A stretch of DNA of 64,000 nucleotides from Roseimaritima ulvae (lineage in GTDB: Bacteria; Planctomycetota; Planctomycetia; Pirellulales; Pirellulaceae): contig NZ_CP042914.1 of NCBI RefSeq assembly GCF_008065135.1, positions 248,001-312,000 on the forward strand. The letters run 5' to 3'. The notes under the pieces were generated by a model. It did no database searches. It saw only the letters and a program-made list of their open reading frames with translations, and was not told the DNA's origin. A program made the position numbers and the translations under genes. Positions 1 to 8,657 of this stretch are shown here, piece after piece; the first letter of the stretch is position 1; each line of letters begins with the position of its first letter.

Positions 1-1520
1 GTGGGGTTGGAATCCAAGACAAGATTCATCAGTTGGTCCATGTTGATATGAGCTTCAAAGGCATCGGCCAGCCGATCCAGTGAGCGGTGCAATTGTTCGT
101 CCGCCGAGAGGTCCTGGTCGGTGATCGAGCCGATGCCCAAGTGGTTCAGCCAAGCGGTGCGGAAGGCATCGTTGTGAAACAGGCCGTGAAGGTAACAGCC
201 CCAAACCCGACCGTCGTCGCTGCGCGAACCGTCGCGGGCCTGCGCGTCGGCAACATCGTTGTTGGAGTGTCGGCATAACCAGGGCAAGCGGGGGGCGGTT
301 TGTCCGCAGTGGATTTCATACCCCGACAGGATTGCGCCACGGGCACCCGGCGCCAGGCTATCGTCGACAAGTTCAAACTGTACTTGTCGCGTCAGCTTTG
401 CCGGGTGGAACGTGGTTTCGGTAGGCAGTAAACCCAGGCCGTCGGCGTGGGGGATCCCGTTTTCCAGCCCATCGGGATTAAGGATCCGGCGGCCCAGCAT
501 TTGGTAGCCACCGCAGATGCCCACGATCTGAGTGCCTCGCTGTGCTAGTTGAACGATCCGTTTTGCCAGCCCCGACTGTTGCAGCCAAGCCAGGTCGCCC
601 AGCGTGTTTTTTGTGCCGGGCAGAATCACGACGTCGGAGTCGTTCAGTTCCTCCATCGATCGGACGTATCGCAAGTGAACGCCCGGCGTGCGTGCCAGCG
701 GATCAAAATCGTCGAAATTGGCGATGTGAGGCAAACGCACGACCGCGATCTGCAACCGGTCGCCGGCATGGTTTGATTCAGACGCCGCCGGGGAATCCAG
801 GGCCACGGCGTCTTCTTCGGGCAATCGCAGGGCATCGATCCAGGGCAATACACCCAACACCGGTACCCCGCCGCGCTGTTGCAGGATTTCTACACCGGAA
901 TCGAACAGCGACAGGTCACCGCGGAACTTGTTGACGATCAAGCCGGCAACCAGTCGACGATCTTCCGGCGGCAGCAACCACAGCGTGCCCAACAGTTGCG
1001 CGAATACACCGCCGCGTTCGATGTCGCCGATCAACAGCACCGGCGACTGGCAGTAGCGAGCCACGGACATGTTGACCATTTCCAGCTCGGCCAGATTCAA
1101 TTCCGCGGGGCTGCCGGCACCCTCGATGACCACCACGTCGTAACGCTCGCGCATCCGATCGAGAGCCGCGGTGACATGCGGCCACAGCTGCTGTCGACGT
1201 TGAAAGTAATCGTTGGCTTCCAGCGTTTGCAGCGGGCGGCCGTTAACGATCACTTGCGAACGCGTCTGGCCTTCGGGTTTCAGCAGGATCGGGTTCATGT
1301 CGCTGTCGGCGGGCACACCGGCGGCGACGGCTTGTAAGGCTTGGGAGCGTCCGATCTCGGCACCGCTGGCACATACGGCCGCGTTGTTGGACATGTTCTG
1401 TGCCTTAAACGGTGCGACGCGCAGACCACGACGGGCAAAGCAACGACACAGCGCCGTCGTCAGCAGGCTTTTCCCTGCCGACGAACTAGTGCCCATCACC
1501 ATTACGGTTTTTGCGGTCAT
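1..1520 (-). CDS. cobQ: Cobyric acid synthase (adenosylcobyrinate a,c-diamide amidotransferase), runs off the left edge
   Basis: This enzyme amidates the b, d, e and g side chains of adenosylcobyrinic acid a,c-diamide with glutamine and ATP in cobalamin synthesis. The frame starts at the ATG at 1518-1520 and stays open to base 1. The N-terminus has the dethiobiotin-synthetase-like P-loop GTSSSAGKS. The C-terminal half is a class I glutamine amidotransferase with the nucleophile in GICGGYQMLG (Cys about residue 336) and the histidine in GCYLHGLFHN. About 506 codons are visible, close to the usual CobQ length of about 490-510, so only the last few residues can be missing. It lies 40 bases downstream of a DUF1559 gene on the same strand, and a cobalamin riboswitch sits upstream of both. 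Confidence 0.93.
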   Translation of the reverse strand, partial: MTAKTVMVMGTSSSAGKSLLTTALCRCFARRGLRVAPFKAQNMSNNAAVCASGAEIGRSQALQAVAAGVPADSDMNPILLKPEGQTRSQVIVNGRPLQTLEANDYFQRRQQLWPHVTAALDRMRERYDVVVIEGAGSPAELNLAELEMVNMSVARYCQSPVLLIGDIERGGVFAQLLGTLWLLPPEDRRLVAGLIVNKFRGDLSLFDSGVEILQQRGGVPVLGVLPWIDALRLPEEDAVALDSPAASESNHAGDRLQIAVVRLPHIANFDDFDPLARTPGVHLRYVRSMEELNDSDVVILPGTKNTLGDLAWLQQSGLAKRIVQLAQRGTQIVGICGGYQMLGRRILNPDGLENGIPHADGLGLLPTETTFHPAKLTRQVQFELVDDSLAPGARGAILSGYEIHCGQTAPRLPWLCRHSNNDVADAQARDGSRSDDGRVWGCYLHGLFHNDAFRTAWLNHLGIGSITDQDLSADEQLHRSLDRLADAFEAHINMDQLMNLVLDSNP

Positions 1521-1560
1521 CGTTGCTATGCCTTGGGGTTGTCGATCAACGGGGTGTCGG

Positions 1561-2628
1561 TCAGGGGGCGGCAACCACTTCGCCACCGTTGCGGCTGACC
1601 AGTGCGGTCAGTTGTTCGATCGGCAGGGTTTCGGCCAGGAACCGCACCGACCCGTCGGACAATAACATCATCCCACCGCCGGGGTGAAATGCGTAGACCT
1701 CATTGTCGTTGCTGCAATTGACGGCGCAGGGGCCGGGTCGCAGCAGGGTGTTGCCGTCGCTCTGAGCTCCGTCGACGACAAACCCTTTGTTGTGGCTGGC
1801 CCAGACGCCGCCGGTGGGGAACGGCCGCGTGACGCTGGACGAGCCGCTCCAGGTTTTCGCCGCCCCGTCGGGAACCAGTCGGCCGTTTTGGTACAAGTTT
1901 GGGCGGCCCGCGCACTCGATCACCAAGGCTGTGTTGGACAGGCCGTCGGTGATTTCGGCCAGCCGTACCGCGGTGCTTTTGAGCACGCCACAGTTGCGCG
2001 GATCGCCGAGCTGGAACTGCGGCGGCAGGACCACGTTTAACTGGGTGCCCACACCACCGATGTTGGCGTAGTCGGTTACGGCACCGGGATAAAAGTCACG
2101 CGGGGTTAACGAGTAGGGGGCCGTGGGGCTGGCATAATTGACCAGCACCGTCCACTCAAAGCCTTCGCGCTGGGGGGCCGAGGGGCAGACCAGAGTCGGC
2201 ACCTGCGTCAACACGGCTTGGGAGTTTTCCGGGTCGTGCCAGTGTTTGCTGGGATCAAAGGACTGAAACAGCCCGTCTTGTTCGTAGAACGGTAGCACGG
2301 CCGTGAACCAGCTGCCGCGGCGGGCGGCAAATTCGGCTCCCGGGGCCGGCCCTGAGGACTGTGCGGGGAAGACGCCAAAGCTGGATTCGTAGTTGTGTAG
2401 CGAGAGTCCGATTTGCTTGAGGTTGTTGCTGCATTGCATCCGCCGGGCTGCTTCGCGTACCGCTTGAACGGCGGGCAGTAACAGTCCGACCAGGACGCCG
2501 ATAATGGCGATCACGACCAGTAGTTCCACCAGTGTAAAGCCGCGCCGTTGGGGTTTGCGGGAGGGAAGGCAAAGCGGGGAGGAAAACAGGTTTTGTGAGC
2601 GGCTGGAAGATGGATGGGTGTGAGTCAT
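1561..2628 (-). CDS. DUF1559 prepilin-like protein
   Basis: This is a member of the large planctomycete DUF1559 family (prepilin N-terminal methylation signal plus a C-terminal H-X9-DG region). The N-terminus has GFTLVELLVVIAIIGVLVG followed by the family helix with AARRMQCSNNLKQIG. The C-terminus has FHPGGGMMLLSDGSVRF, which matches the H-X9-DG motif. The ATG at 2626-2628 is chosen because it puts about 35 basic or polar residues before the GFTLVE site; an upstream in-frame start at 2685 would add 19 unlikely residues. The gene sits between the cobalamin riboswitch and cobQ. Function is unknown; surface or pseudopilus assembly is the usual guess for the family. Confidence 0.9.
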   Translation of the reverse strand: MTHTHPSSSRSQNLFSSPLCLPSRKPQRRGFTLVELLVVIAIIGVLVGLLLPAVQAVREAARRMQCSNNLKQIGLSLHNYESSFGVFPAQSSGPAPGAEFAARRGSWFTAVLPFYEQDGLFQSFDPSKHWHDPENSQAVLTQVPTLVCPSAPQREGFEWTVLVNYASPTAPYSLTPRDFYPGAVTDYANIGGVGTQLNVVLPPQFQLGDPRNCGVLKSTAVRLAEITDGLSNTALVIECAGRPNLYQNGRLVPDGAAKTWSGSSSVTRPFPTGGVWASHNKGFVVDGAQSDGNTLLRPGPCAVNCSNDNEVYAFHPGGGMMLLSDGSVRFLAETLPIEQLTALVSRNGGEVVAAP

Positions 2629-2849
2629 AACGAGTAACCGACGGGATTCGCTGTGAGAGAGCCGTCCGCATCCGCAGCAAGGCACGCAGTCGCGAGCGCA
2701 GGCAAGTTGAGCAGCCGATAGCAGCCAGCTGATTCGGAAGCAGGGGCACCGCAGCGAGACAAAGAAACGGATCTCAACCGAGGCTTCTCATGGGGAGGCA
2801 TCGATTGCAATGACCGCCCCAGACCTGGAGGGCACAATGTCATCTTGTT
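2629..2849. other. Leader between the riboswitch and the DUF1559 gene, no gene seen
   Basis: About 220 bases separate the 3' end of the cobalamin riboswitch from the DUF1559 start. Short frames exist here but none has recognisable protein features. If the riboswitch acts on this operon, this stretch should hold its expression platform, but I could not identify a clear terminator with a T run. Confidence 0.4.
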
Positions 2850-3025
2850 GGAGGTAGGTCTTCTGACTCACCACTTTTCGGTCACTCACAGCCTTCTCAT
2901 CCGCATCTCGGGCAGACAATGGCACTTCCAAAGAAGGAGTGACGGAAGCAACTGGTTTTGCAGTTGCAAGCGGCATACAGCGGCCGGACCGTCCCGGAAT
3001 CACACCGGAGTTCCCTGTTCACGAG
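2850..3025 (-). promoter_or_regulatory. Cobalamin (B12) riboswitch
   Basis: Read on the minus strand, the segment carries the conserved cobalamin-aptamer boxes in order. CAGGGAA (3011-3017) is followed by CCGGTGTGATTCCGGGACGG, then a GGCCGCTGTAT segment like the CCGCCACTGTAA box. GTGCCATTG lies in the middle, GATGAGAAGGCTGTGAG after it, and GAGTCAGAAGACCTACC (2853-2869) forms the 3' B12 box. Order, spacing and total length of about 175 nt fit the family. It points towards the DUF1559 gene and cobQ, so cobalamin probably represses cobQ through this leader. Boundaries are approximate. Confidence 0.88.
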
Positions 3026-3237
3026 CGTGGCACCACCACGCTCGTCACCTCTAACGCTGCCCACGATACCAGGGCGGCGGAACGGGTCAAGCGGAAAGCG
3101 ACGGATTCCGGGCAAAGCCGCGGAACTGTTCGCAAGAACACCGTCGTCGGGCCGCGGCGCCCCACCGACCCGCCAGCTGAACTATCATACGTCTCTGTTT
3201 TACCCCTCCCCTAACCCCCAATTGGGAACCCACCACG

Positions 3238-3963
3238 ATGCTATTGAGTTTTCGCTCCGCAATGACTTCTGTTCTGCTGCTGGCCTTGGTGGCCGTCAGT
3301 GCTCCGGCACAGGACGTCGCCACGGCCCCCGCTACCGTTAAACCCGTCCCCCGTGCGGGCGGATGGATGAACCGCCACGAGTCGATGAATGCGCGGGTCA
3401 AAAAGGGCAACGTCGACCTGGTGTTTATCGGCGACTCGATCACCCAAGGCTGGGAAGGCCGCGGCAAGGGTGTTTGGAAGGAATTTTATGGCGACCGCAA
3501 TGCCGTCAATCTGGGCATCGGTGGCGATCGCACGCAGCACGTGATCTGGCGGTTGGACAACGGCAACCTGGAAGGCATTTCGCCCAAGGCCGCCGTGATC
3601 ATGATCGGCACCAACAACTCCGGCAGCGATTCGCCCGAAGACATCGCCGAGGGTGTGGAAGTGATCGTCAAACAGTTACGAGAAAAAACGCCGGACACCA
3701 AAATCCTCGTCTTGGCGACCTTCCCCCGCGGAGCCAATCCGGCCGACGCCAAACGGCAGGTAAACGAAAAGAGCAACGCGATTGTCAAAAAGTTGGCCGA
3801 CGGCGAGCACGTGTTCTATCTGGACATCGGCGACAAGTTCTTGGACGACGAAGGCAACCTGTCGCGCGAGATCATGCCCGACCTGTTGCACCTGAGCGAA
3901 CAAGGCTACACGATCTGGGCCGAGTCGATCGAAGACTCCGTCGCCAAATTGATGGGCGAGTAG
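3238..3963 (+). CDS. Secreted SGNH/GDSL-family hydrolase
   Basis: The protein has 241 residues with a signal peptide (hydrophobic stretch about residues 8-21, cleavage probably near APAQ). It has the SGNH blocks: FIGDSITQG with nucleophile Ser67, GIGGDRT, GTNNSG, and the Asp215/His218 pair in PDLLHLS. The arrangement resembles the PAF-acetylhydrolase-gamma-like group of lipases and esterases, which in planctomycetes often deacetylate carbohydrates. It is a single-gene unit divergent from the riboswitch-led operon and convergent with the lactonase gene. The substrate cannot be read from sequence; an acetyl-ester of a sugar or lipid is the reasonable guess. Confidence 0.88.
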   Translation: MLLSFRSAMTSVLLLALVAVSAPAQDVATAPATVKPVPRAGGWMNRHESMNARVKKGNVDLVFIGDSITQGWEGRGKGVWKEFYGDRNAVNLGIGGDRTQHVIWRLDNGNLEGISPKAAVIMIGTNNSGSDSPEDIAEGVEVIVKQLREKTPDTKILVLATFPRGANPADAKRQVNEKSNAIVKKLADGEHVFYLDIGDKFLDDEGNLSREIMPDLLHLSEQGYTIWAESIEDSVAKLMGE

Positions 3964-3985
3964 ATCGCGTGTTACGTTGTCGCCG

Positions 3986-4009
3986 GGCCTAGGGCTGACG
4001 CCCTAGGCC
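3986..4009. terminator. Perfect 10-bp palindrome just after the GDSL gene
   Basis: Two perfect 10-base arms (3986-3995 and 4000-4009) flank the 4-base loop TGAC, 22 bases after the GDSL stop codon. There is no T run, so this is a terminator-like hairpin rather than a classical intrinsic terminator. The same core with one loop change (TAAC) recurs at 36233-36252, and a partial copy is at 4349-4364, so it belongs to a dispersed family. Confidence 0.5.
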
Positions 4010-4065
4010 ATCTACTTTGACGCCATACGGTTGGTTAGAGGCTAAGGGTAGACCCTAGACGTCTT

Positions 4066-4203
4066 AGGCCCGGAGGGCCGGCATAACCCTTGCCGGGGCT
4101 GGCAAGCCCCGGTACCGGGCCTCAACAAAACGAAGGCCCGGAGGGTCGACACAATCAATTTCTGTGCTGCGCATCGCCAGAACTATGCCGGCCCTCCGGG
4201 CCT
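4066..4203. repeat. 20-bp perfect inverted repeat with 98-base spacer
   Basis: AGGCCCGGAGGGCCGGCATA at 4066-4085 is the exact reverse complement of 4184-4203. Between the arms are further REP-like palindromes, for example TTGCCGGGGCTGGCAAGCCCCGG around 4090 and a partial copy GGCCCGGAGGGTCGAC near 4134. No protein-coding frame is supported in 3964-4582; the whole gap is repeat material. Confidence 0.75.
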
Positions 4204-4348
4204 TTTGGCTGTTCATATTTTAGGTCCGGGGGTTCACACCCCCGGCAGTGATTGTGTCGGCACTCCGTGCCTGGGCTGTTATGAGGCGGGGTCTTCGGCC
4301 TGTCGGAATTTACGCATCCCCAAACGGGGCGCCAAAGTCGATGGCATT

Positions 4349-4393
4349 GGGCTGACGCCCTAGGCTTTATGCTGCCGCTGCTCCGCAGCTAGG
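4349..4393. repeat. Dispersed GGGCTGACGCCCTAGG element copy
   Basis: GGGCTGACGCCCTAGGCTTT followed by ATGCTGCCGCTGCTCCGCAGCTAGG is the longer form of a dispersed element. A related copy lies at 36233-36280 (CCTAGGGCTAACGCCCTAGG followed by CTTTATGCTGCCGCCACTACGCGGCT), and the right-hand half recurs at 30769-30799. It is intergenic and non-coding. Confidence 0.6.
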
Positions 4394-4413
4394 GGCATGT
4401 CGCTTGGCGGGCC

Positions 4414-4581
4414 AAATCACAAATCACAAATCACAAATCACAAATCACAAATCACAAATCACAAATCACAAATCACAAATCACAAATCACAAATCACAAA
4501 TCACAAATCACAAATCTCAAATCTCAAATCTCAAATTTCAAATTTCAAATTTCAAATTTCAAATTTCAAATTTCAAATTTC
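4414..4581. repeat. Heptamer tandem repeat, 24 units in three sequence blocks
   Basis: The array is 24 uninterrupted 7-base units. By my count they are 14 copies of AAATCAC (4414-4511), then 3 of AAATCTC (4512-4532), then 7 of AAATTTC (4533-4581). Each block differs from the next by a single base change. The array lies between two convergent genes and ends within one base of the stop of the lactonase gene at 4583. Frames through it give artefact peptides such as ITNHKSQ repeats. Confidence 0.95.
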
Positions 4582-4582
4582 T

Positions 4583-5848
4583 CTATTTCCTCAAATCGAC
4601 GAAGGCGACGCTGGAGGGGTTGCCGACGGGGACGTAATGTTCGGTGAAGTCCAATCCGCCCGTCTTTTGATTCACCTTGAACACCGCCAAGTTGTCGGCT
4701 CTTTGGTTGCAACACACCAAAAACCGACCGGTGGGGTCGAAGGCGAAGCTGCGAGGGTAATTGCCGCGCGTCCATTCGTAGCCCAAGAAGCTCAGCTCGC
4801 CGCGCGGACCCACGGCAAAAATTCCGATGCTGTCGTGCAACCGGTTGCCGGCGTACACAAATCGTCCATCGGCCGAAACCAGAATCTCCGAACAGAAATT
4901 GCTGCCCGCATACCCCGGTGGCAACGTCGATATCGTTTGTCGCGACGTCAGCCGTCCAGTGGCGGCGTCGTAGTCGAACAACACGATCGTCGAGCCCTCT
5001 TCTTGGATCGAATAGAACCAGCGACCGTTGGGGTGAAAATAGAAGTGTCGCGGTCCGTCGCCCGGCGGCAAAGACACCGATGGCGGGTCGTTGGGCGACA
5101 GCGTGCCGGTTTGCGCATCGAACTTCCAGACAAAGATTTTGTCTAATCCCAAGTCGACGTGGATTACATATCGTCCCGAGGGATCGGACTGAATCATGTG
5201 TGCGTGTGTGCGGTCATGACCGCTAAAGGCGAAACTGCCGGGCGGCGCATGGACGGCGGTCGTGGGGCCGATTTCGCCTTCGTCCAATTTTACGTCGGTG
5301 GCTTTGCCCAAGCTGCCGTTCGCCAGGATCGGCAGGACCGAAACCGAACCGCCGAAATAGTTGGCGACCAGCAGGAACCGACCCGAGGGGTGCAAACTGG
5401 CATAGGTCGGGCCTTCGCCACCGGAGGGCACCGTGCCCAGTGGCGCCAATTGCCCGCTGTTCGGATCGATCGCAAAGGCGCTGACCGAACCCTGTTTGCT
5501 GTTGTCCACGCGATCGGTTTCGTTGGTCGAATACAAACGTGTGCCATCGGCATTGGCCACCACGCAGCTGGGACTGGTGCCCATCTCATGAACCCCCGCC
5601 GCCGTCATCGCTCCACTATCGCGATCGACCGTAAACAGGTGAATCCCGCGACCGTTGCCCGGCGGCAAATCGACTTGGGTGGGCAATACGTCGCCCAGCG
5701 GCGAACTAAAGGTGCCCACGTAAGCCATCAACGCTCGACCCTTGGAAGCAGACTGTGCGGACAACGAATGGGCAGCCAGGGGGGTGGTTCCCAGCAGAGC
5801 GGCCGAAGTTTTTATGAAGCAGCGCCGAGAGCGTGTGGTGGGATTCAT
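4583..5848 (-). CDS. Lactonase-family seven-bladed beta-propeller protein (6-phosphogluconolactonase-like), Tat-exported
   Basis: The protein has 421 residues from the ATG at 5846-5848. The start is chosen because it opens a twin-arginine signal, SRRCFIKTSAALLG, ending near LSAQS; the frame can be extended to 6001 but those residues look non-coding. The mature part has the repeated propeller blades of the YbhE/Pgl-like lactonase family, for example YSTNETDR, PTYASLHPSGRFLLVANYFGG, GDGPRHFYFHPNGRW and FVYAGNRLHDSIGIF. The cytosolic enzyme hydrolyses 6-phosphogluconolactone, but an exported copy is unlikely to do so, and the real substrate is unknown. It is a monocistronic gene whose 3' end abuts the heptamer array. 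Confidence 0.85.
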   Translation of the reverse strand: MNPTTRSRRCFIKTSAALLGTTPLAAHSLSAQSASKGRALMAYVGTFSSPLGDVLPTQVDLPPGNGRGIHLFTVDRDSGAMTAAGVHEMGTSPSCVVANADGTRLYSTNETDRVDNSKQGSVSAFAIDPNSGQLAPLGTVPSGGEGPTYASLHPSGRFLLVANYFGGSVSVLPILANGSLGKATDVKLDEGEIGPTTAVHAPPGSFAFSGHDRTHAHMIQSDPSGRYVIHVDLGLDKIFVWKFDAQTGTLSPNDPPSVSLPPGDGPRHFYFHPNGRWFYSIQEEGSTIVLFDYDAATGRLTSRQTISTLPPGYAGSNFCSEILVSADGRFVYAGNRLHDSIGIFAVGPRGELSFLGYEWTRGNYPRSFAFDPTGRFLVCCNQRADNLAVFKVNQKTGGLDFTEHYVPVGNPSSVAFVDLRK

Positions 5849-6137
5849 AGCAGCAATCAAACGGAAAGGCGGGTGGACTCGGGGAACCACTACTATACCT
5901 GCATTCCGCCGCGGTGGTTGGCCGATGGTACAGCGCTTGTAGCGTGTTGGCAGGCAAACGCAGGTTGTCGATTTGTCACGCAGTTTCGGGATAGACGTCA
6001 TGCAAGCAGCGTTGCGTTCGCGGAGCGAACGACGACCATGGATTTGCCGTGAGCGGATGGGGCCGATATGCTGAGCGTGCTATTCTCGGCTGTTTGCTGT
6101 TACGCCTTATTGGTTCTGCTCGTCTGGTCCCGTTGCT

Positions 6138-8657
6138 ATGAAGCCCACTGCGTTGCTCCGCTTGTCGATCGGCTTGGTGGTGTGGCTGACTGCGGCGGTG
6201 TGTAGAGCTCAGGACGCCGACGTCAACGACTCGCCGTCTCCCAAGGCCTCTCCCTTGTTCGTCACGGCGGTGGGTCGCCCGGCCGGGATGCAAGCTTACG
6301 CGCCCGGGCATTGGGGCGTGGTGGCTGTGATCGTTGGCAACCGCACCGCGACCCCGCAGGTGGTGCAGGCCACGGTACAGGTGAAGGGCTGGGAGGCACT
6401 GCGGTTTTCCCGCGACGTGCTGGTGCCGGCTCAATCCGTCCGGCAAGCCACGATTCCGGTTCATCTGCCCAAAGAACTTCCGCCCGACTCTAGATTGGAG
6501 ATCTTGGGGTACGTGGCGGCGGGCGAAAATGTTGCCAAAGCCGAATTCGATGGCTTTGCGAGTCTCGTCACCCGCAGCGATACGGCTTACGTTCAAGATC
6601 CCACGATTTCGCTCGAGCCCTCCGAGCCTCGTACCGATTTTGCCTATGAGGCAGCGTTGGCCATGCGGGTGGAGAACCGCTGGAAGCGGACAATGATCAT
6701 CGATCGCGACCGCATGTTGCCATCGACCTATGAGGGCTGGGACGCGGTTGGAAGCGTCGTGGTGTCCGGCAATCGTTTGGCCAATAACCCCGCCGCCCGT
6801 CGATCGCTGCGGGAATGGCTAGGAAGGGGAGGACGGATGTGGATTCAAGCCGACGTCACATCGGTCGAAACCATTCGTCTGCTGTTGGGGTCCGCCGTGT
6901 CAATTGAACAAGTTGATCAGGTACCGCTGCATGATTTCTCCATCCGGCACACCAGCGAAACTTTTCAGGGGGAGCCCACCGACGTGCAGCTGGAGCAACC
7001 GGTGCAGTTCAAGCGGGTGATCGCCGACGGCGTCGAGGTGATGTATCGAATCGATGGCTGGCCGGCTGTTATGAAAGCCCACGTGGGACGGGGCGTGGTG
7101 TATTTCACGATGCTGGAAGCTCGAGGTTTGATTCGCGGCCGTCGCAGCGGCGACCCGCCACCACACAACGAGCTGTTTTATACCGATTACCTTGCCCTGG
7201 ATCCGCTGCTGCAATTAGCGGTCGGACTGCGACCGCAAAAAATTGTTGATCCCGTGCCCGCCGACGTTCGCGCCGCCTATGTCACTGAGCGGATCGGATA
7301 CCAGGTCCCTTCGCGGATGCTGGTCACCAATATCCTGCTGGCGTTCTGTGGAGTCATCGGTCTGGCTGCGGTGGGGTTGCACTATACGGGCTGGCGCGAG
7401 CACCTGTTGTGGGTCACTTTGTCCGCGGCCGGTGTGGCCACGGCGATCGTGGTCGTGTTGGGACTGAGCAGCCACCAAGCTGTTCCGGCAACGGCGTCCT
7501 CGTTGCAAGTAGTTGAGGTGTTTCCGGAAATGGACGAGGTGGCCGTGACGGGCAGCGTCGCCAGCTACCAGTCCCAACCCGCCGACGCCGAGCTGTCGTC
7601 GGTCGATGCGGTGCGGCTGAACCCGCAGTCGACACGGTTGGCCGGCAAGATCCGCAACTATGTCTGGAGCGAATCGGGACGCTGGCAGTTGGGCGAAACC
7701 GAGATGCCCACGGGCGTGCAACTGTTTCCATTCGAACGTTATCGATCTTTGCCACAGGACGTCACGGCCATTGCTACCTTTGGTCCGCAAGGCTTGACCG
7801 GCCAGGTCCACGCGGACGCCCTGCAAACGACCGCGGCGACGGACCCGCTGCGGCTTGTCGATGGCGTATTGGTGTTTCCGCGTTCCCCGCCGCTGGCTGC
7901 CAATCTCACGCCCGAGGGAACTTTTGCAGCAGCCATCACCGACGTTTTGCCGCCGCACGAGTTTTTTAACTCCACCTTTGTCGATTCCACCCAGCGACAG
8001 CGGCGAGCGATCTATCAGGCTTGGTACGACAGCTATCTGAAACGCTCCGATGCAAGCAGTTATCTGATCGGCTGGACCGATTCGCTCAGTAGCGGATTGA
8101 GCTGGAATGAGGACGTCAACGTGATCGACGGTGCCTTGGTTGCGATCCCGCTGAGTCTGCGACGCACCGCTCCGGAAACCGAGGTTCAGGTACCGGGACC
8201 GACGATGCGGGTTCGGTCGGTTGCCTCGCAATCGGGCCGTTCCAACACATTCGAAAATTCCACCTCTCAATGGATCCATCCCTTCGGACGATCCGCCCGG
8301 ACACGGTTGCGATTTCAATTACCGAAGGAAATCTTGCCGTTGCAAGTCGATTCGGCTCGCCTGTTTCTCGATTGCAGCATTCCTTCGCGGACACTGAGCA
8401 TCGAAGTCATCGACGGTGAACAGCGTCGAAGTGTCATCGAAAGGCCCAACCAGTCGGGGAAGCTGACCTTTGATCTGGGCGGCGAGAGGCCGCTGAAGTT
8501 GGACGCGGAAGGCGGCCTGACGGTGGAGTTTGCGATCAGCGACGTCCATCAGGCTGCGGATAAAGACTTACGAGCCAGCGATACCTGGTCGATCCGAACG
8601 ACGCGTTTGGACGTTACCGGAACCACCCTGCCACCTGCGGAAGTCGAGCCCCAGTGA
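6138..8657 (+). CDS. Large exported membrane-anchored protein of an ABC-exporter operon, function unknown
   Basis: The protein has 839 residues and begins with a signal peptide (MKPTALLRLSIGLVVWLTAAVCRAQ). A segment near residues 200-240 (VVVSGNRLANNP, EWLGRGGRMWIQAD) resembles the amidotransferase-like fold of proteins that accompany ABC-2 exporters. Two hydrophobic segments lie near residues 395-445 (LLAFCGVIGLAAVGLHYTG and an alanine/valine-rich helix), followed by a long extracytoplasmic C-terminal part. The stop overlaps the ABC ATPase start (TGATG at 8655-8659), so the two are probably translated together. It likely works at the membrane with the transporter, in the manner of gliding or exopolysaccharide ABC accessory proteins; this role is inference. 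Confidence 0.7.
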   Translation: MKPTALLRLSIGLVVWLTAAVCRAQDADVNDSPSPKASPLFVTAVGRPAGMQAYAPGHWGVVAVIVGNRTATPQVVQATVQVKGWEALRFSRDVLVPAQSVRQATIPVHLPKELPPDSRLEILGYVAAGENVAKAEFDGFASLVTRSDTAYVQDPTISLEPSEPRTDFAYEAALAMRVENRWKRTMIIDRDRMLPSTYEGWDAVGSVVVSGNRLANNPAARRSLREWLGRGGRMWIQADVTSVETIRLLLGSAVSIEQVDQVPLHDFSIRHTSETFQGEPTDVQLEQPVQFKRVIADGVEVMYRIDGWPAVMKAHVGRGVVYFTMLEARGLIRGRRSGDPPPHNELFYTDYLALDPLLQLAVGLRPQKIVDPVPADVRAAYVTERIGYQVPSRMLVTNILLAFCGVIGLAAVGLHYTGWREHLLWVTLSAAGVATAIVVVLGLSSHQAVPATASSLQVVEVFPEMDEVAVTGSVASYQSQPADAELSSVDAVRLNPQSTRLAGKIRNYVWSESGRWQLGETEMPTGVQLFPFERYRSLPQDVTAIATFGPQGLTGQVHADALQTTAATDPLRLVDGVLVFPRSPPLAANLTPEGTFAAAITDVLPPHEFFNSTFVDSTQRQRRAIYQAWYDSYLKRSDASSYLIGWTDSLSSGLSWNEDVNVIDGALVAIPLSLRRTAPETEVQVPGPTMRVRSVASQSGRSNTFENSTSQWIHPFGRSARTRLRFQLPKEILPLQVDSARLFLDCSIPSRTLSIEVIDGEQRRSVIERPNQSGKLTFDLGGERPLKLDAEGGLTVEFAISDVHQAADKDLRASDTWSIRTTRLDVTGTTLPPAEVEPQ

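Noticed and set aside
4414-4581. Possible CRISPR or iteron origin
   Set aside because: Units are directly adjacent without spacers, and no replication gene or DnaA-box cluster is nearby. It is a simple tandem repeat.
4397-5146. A 249-residue plus-strand frame beginning with ITNHKSQ repeats
   Set aside because: The repeats come from the 7-base array, whose 21-base triple gives a seven-residue peptide period. The rest lies opposite the lactonase gene.
7215-8318. A 367-residue minus-strand frame
   Set aside because: Shadow of the 839-residue exporter-operon protein; it has an Arg/Gln/His-rich composition and no domain.
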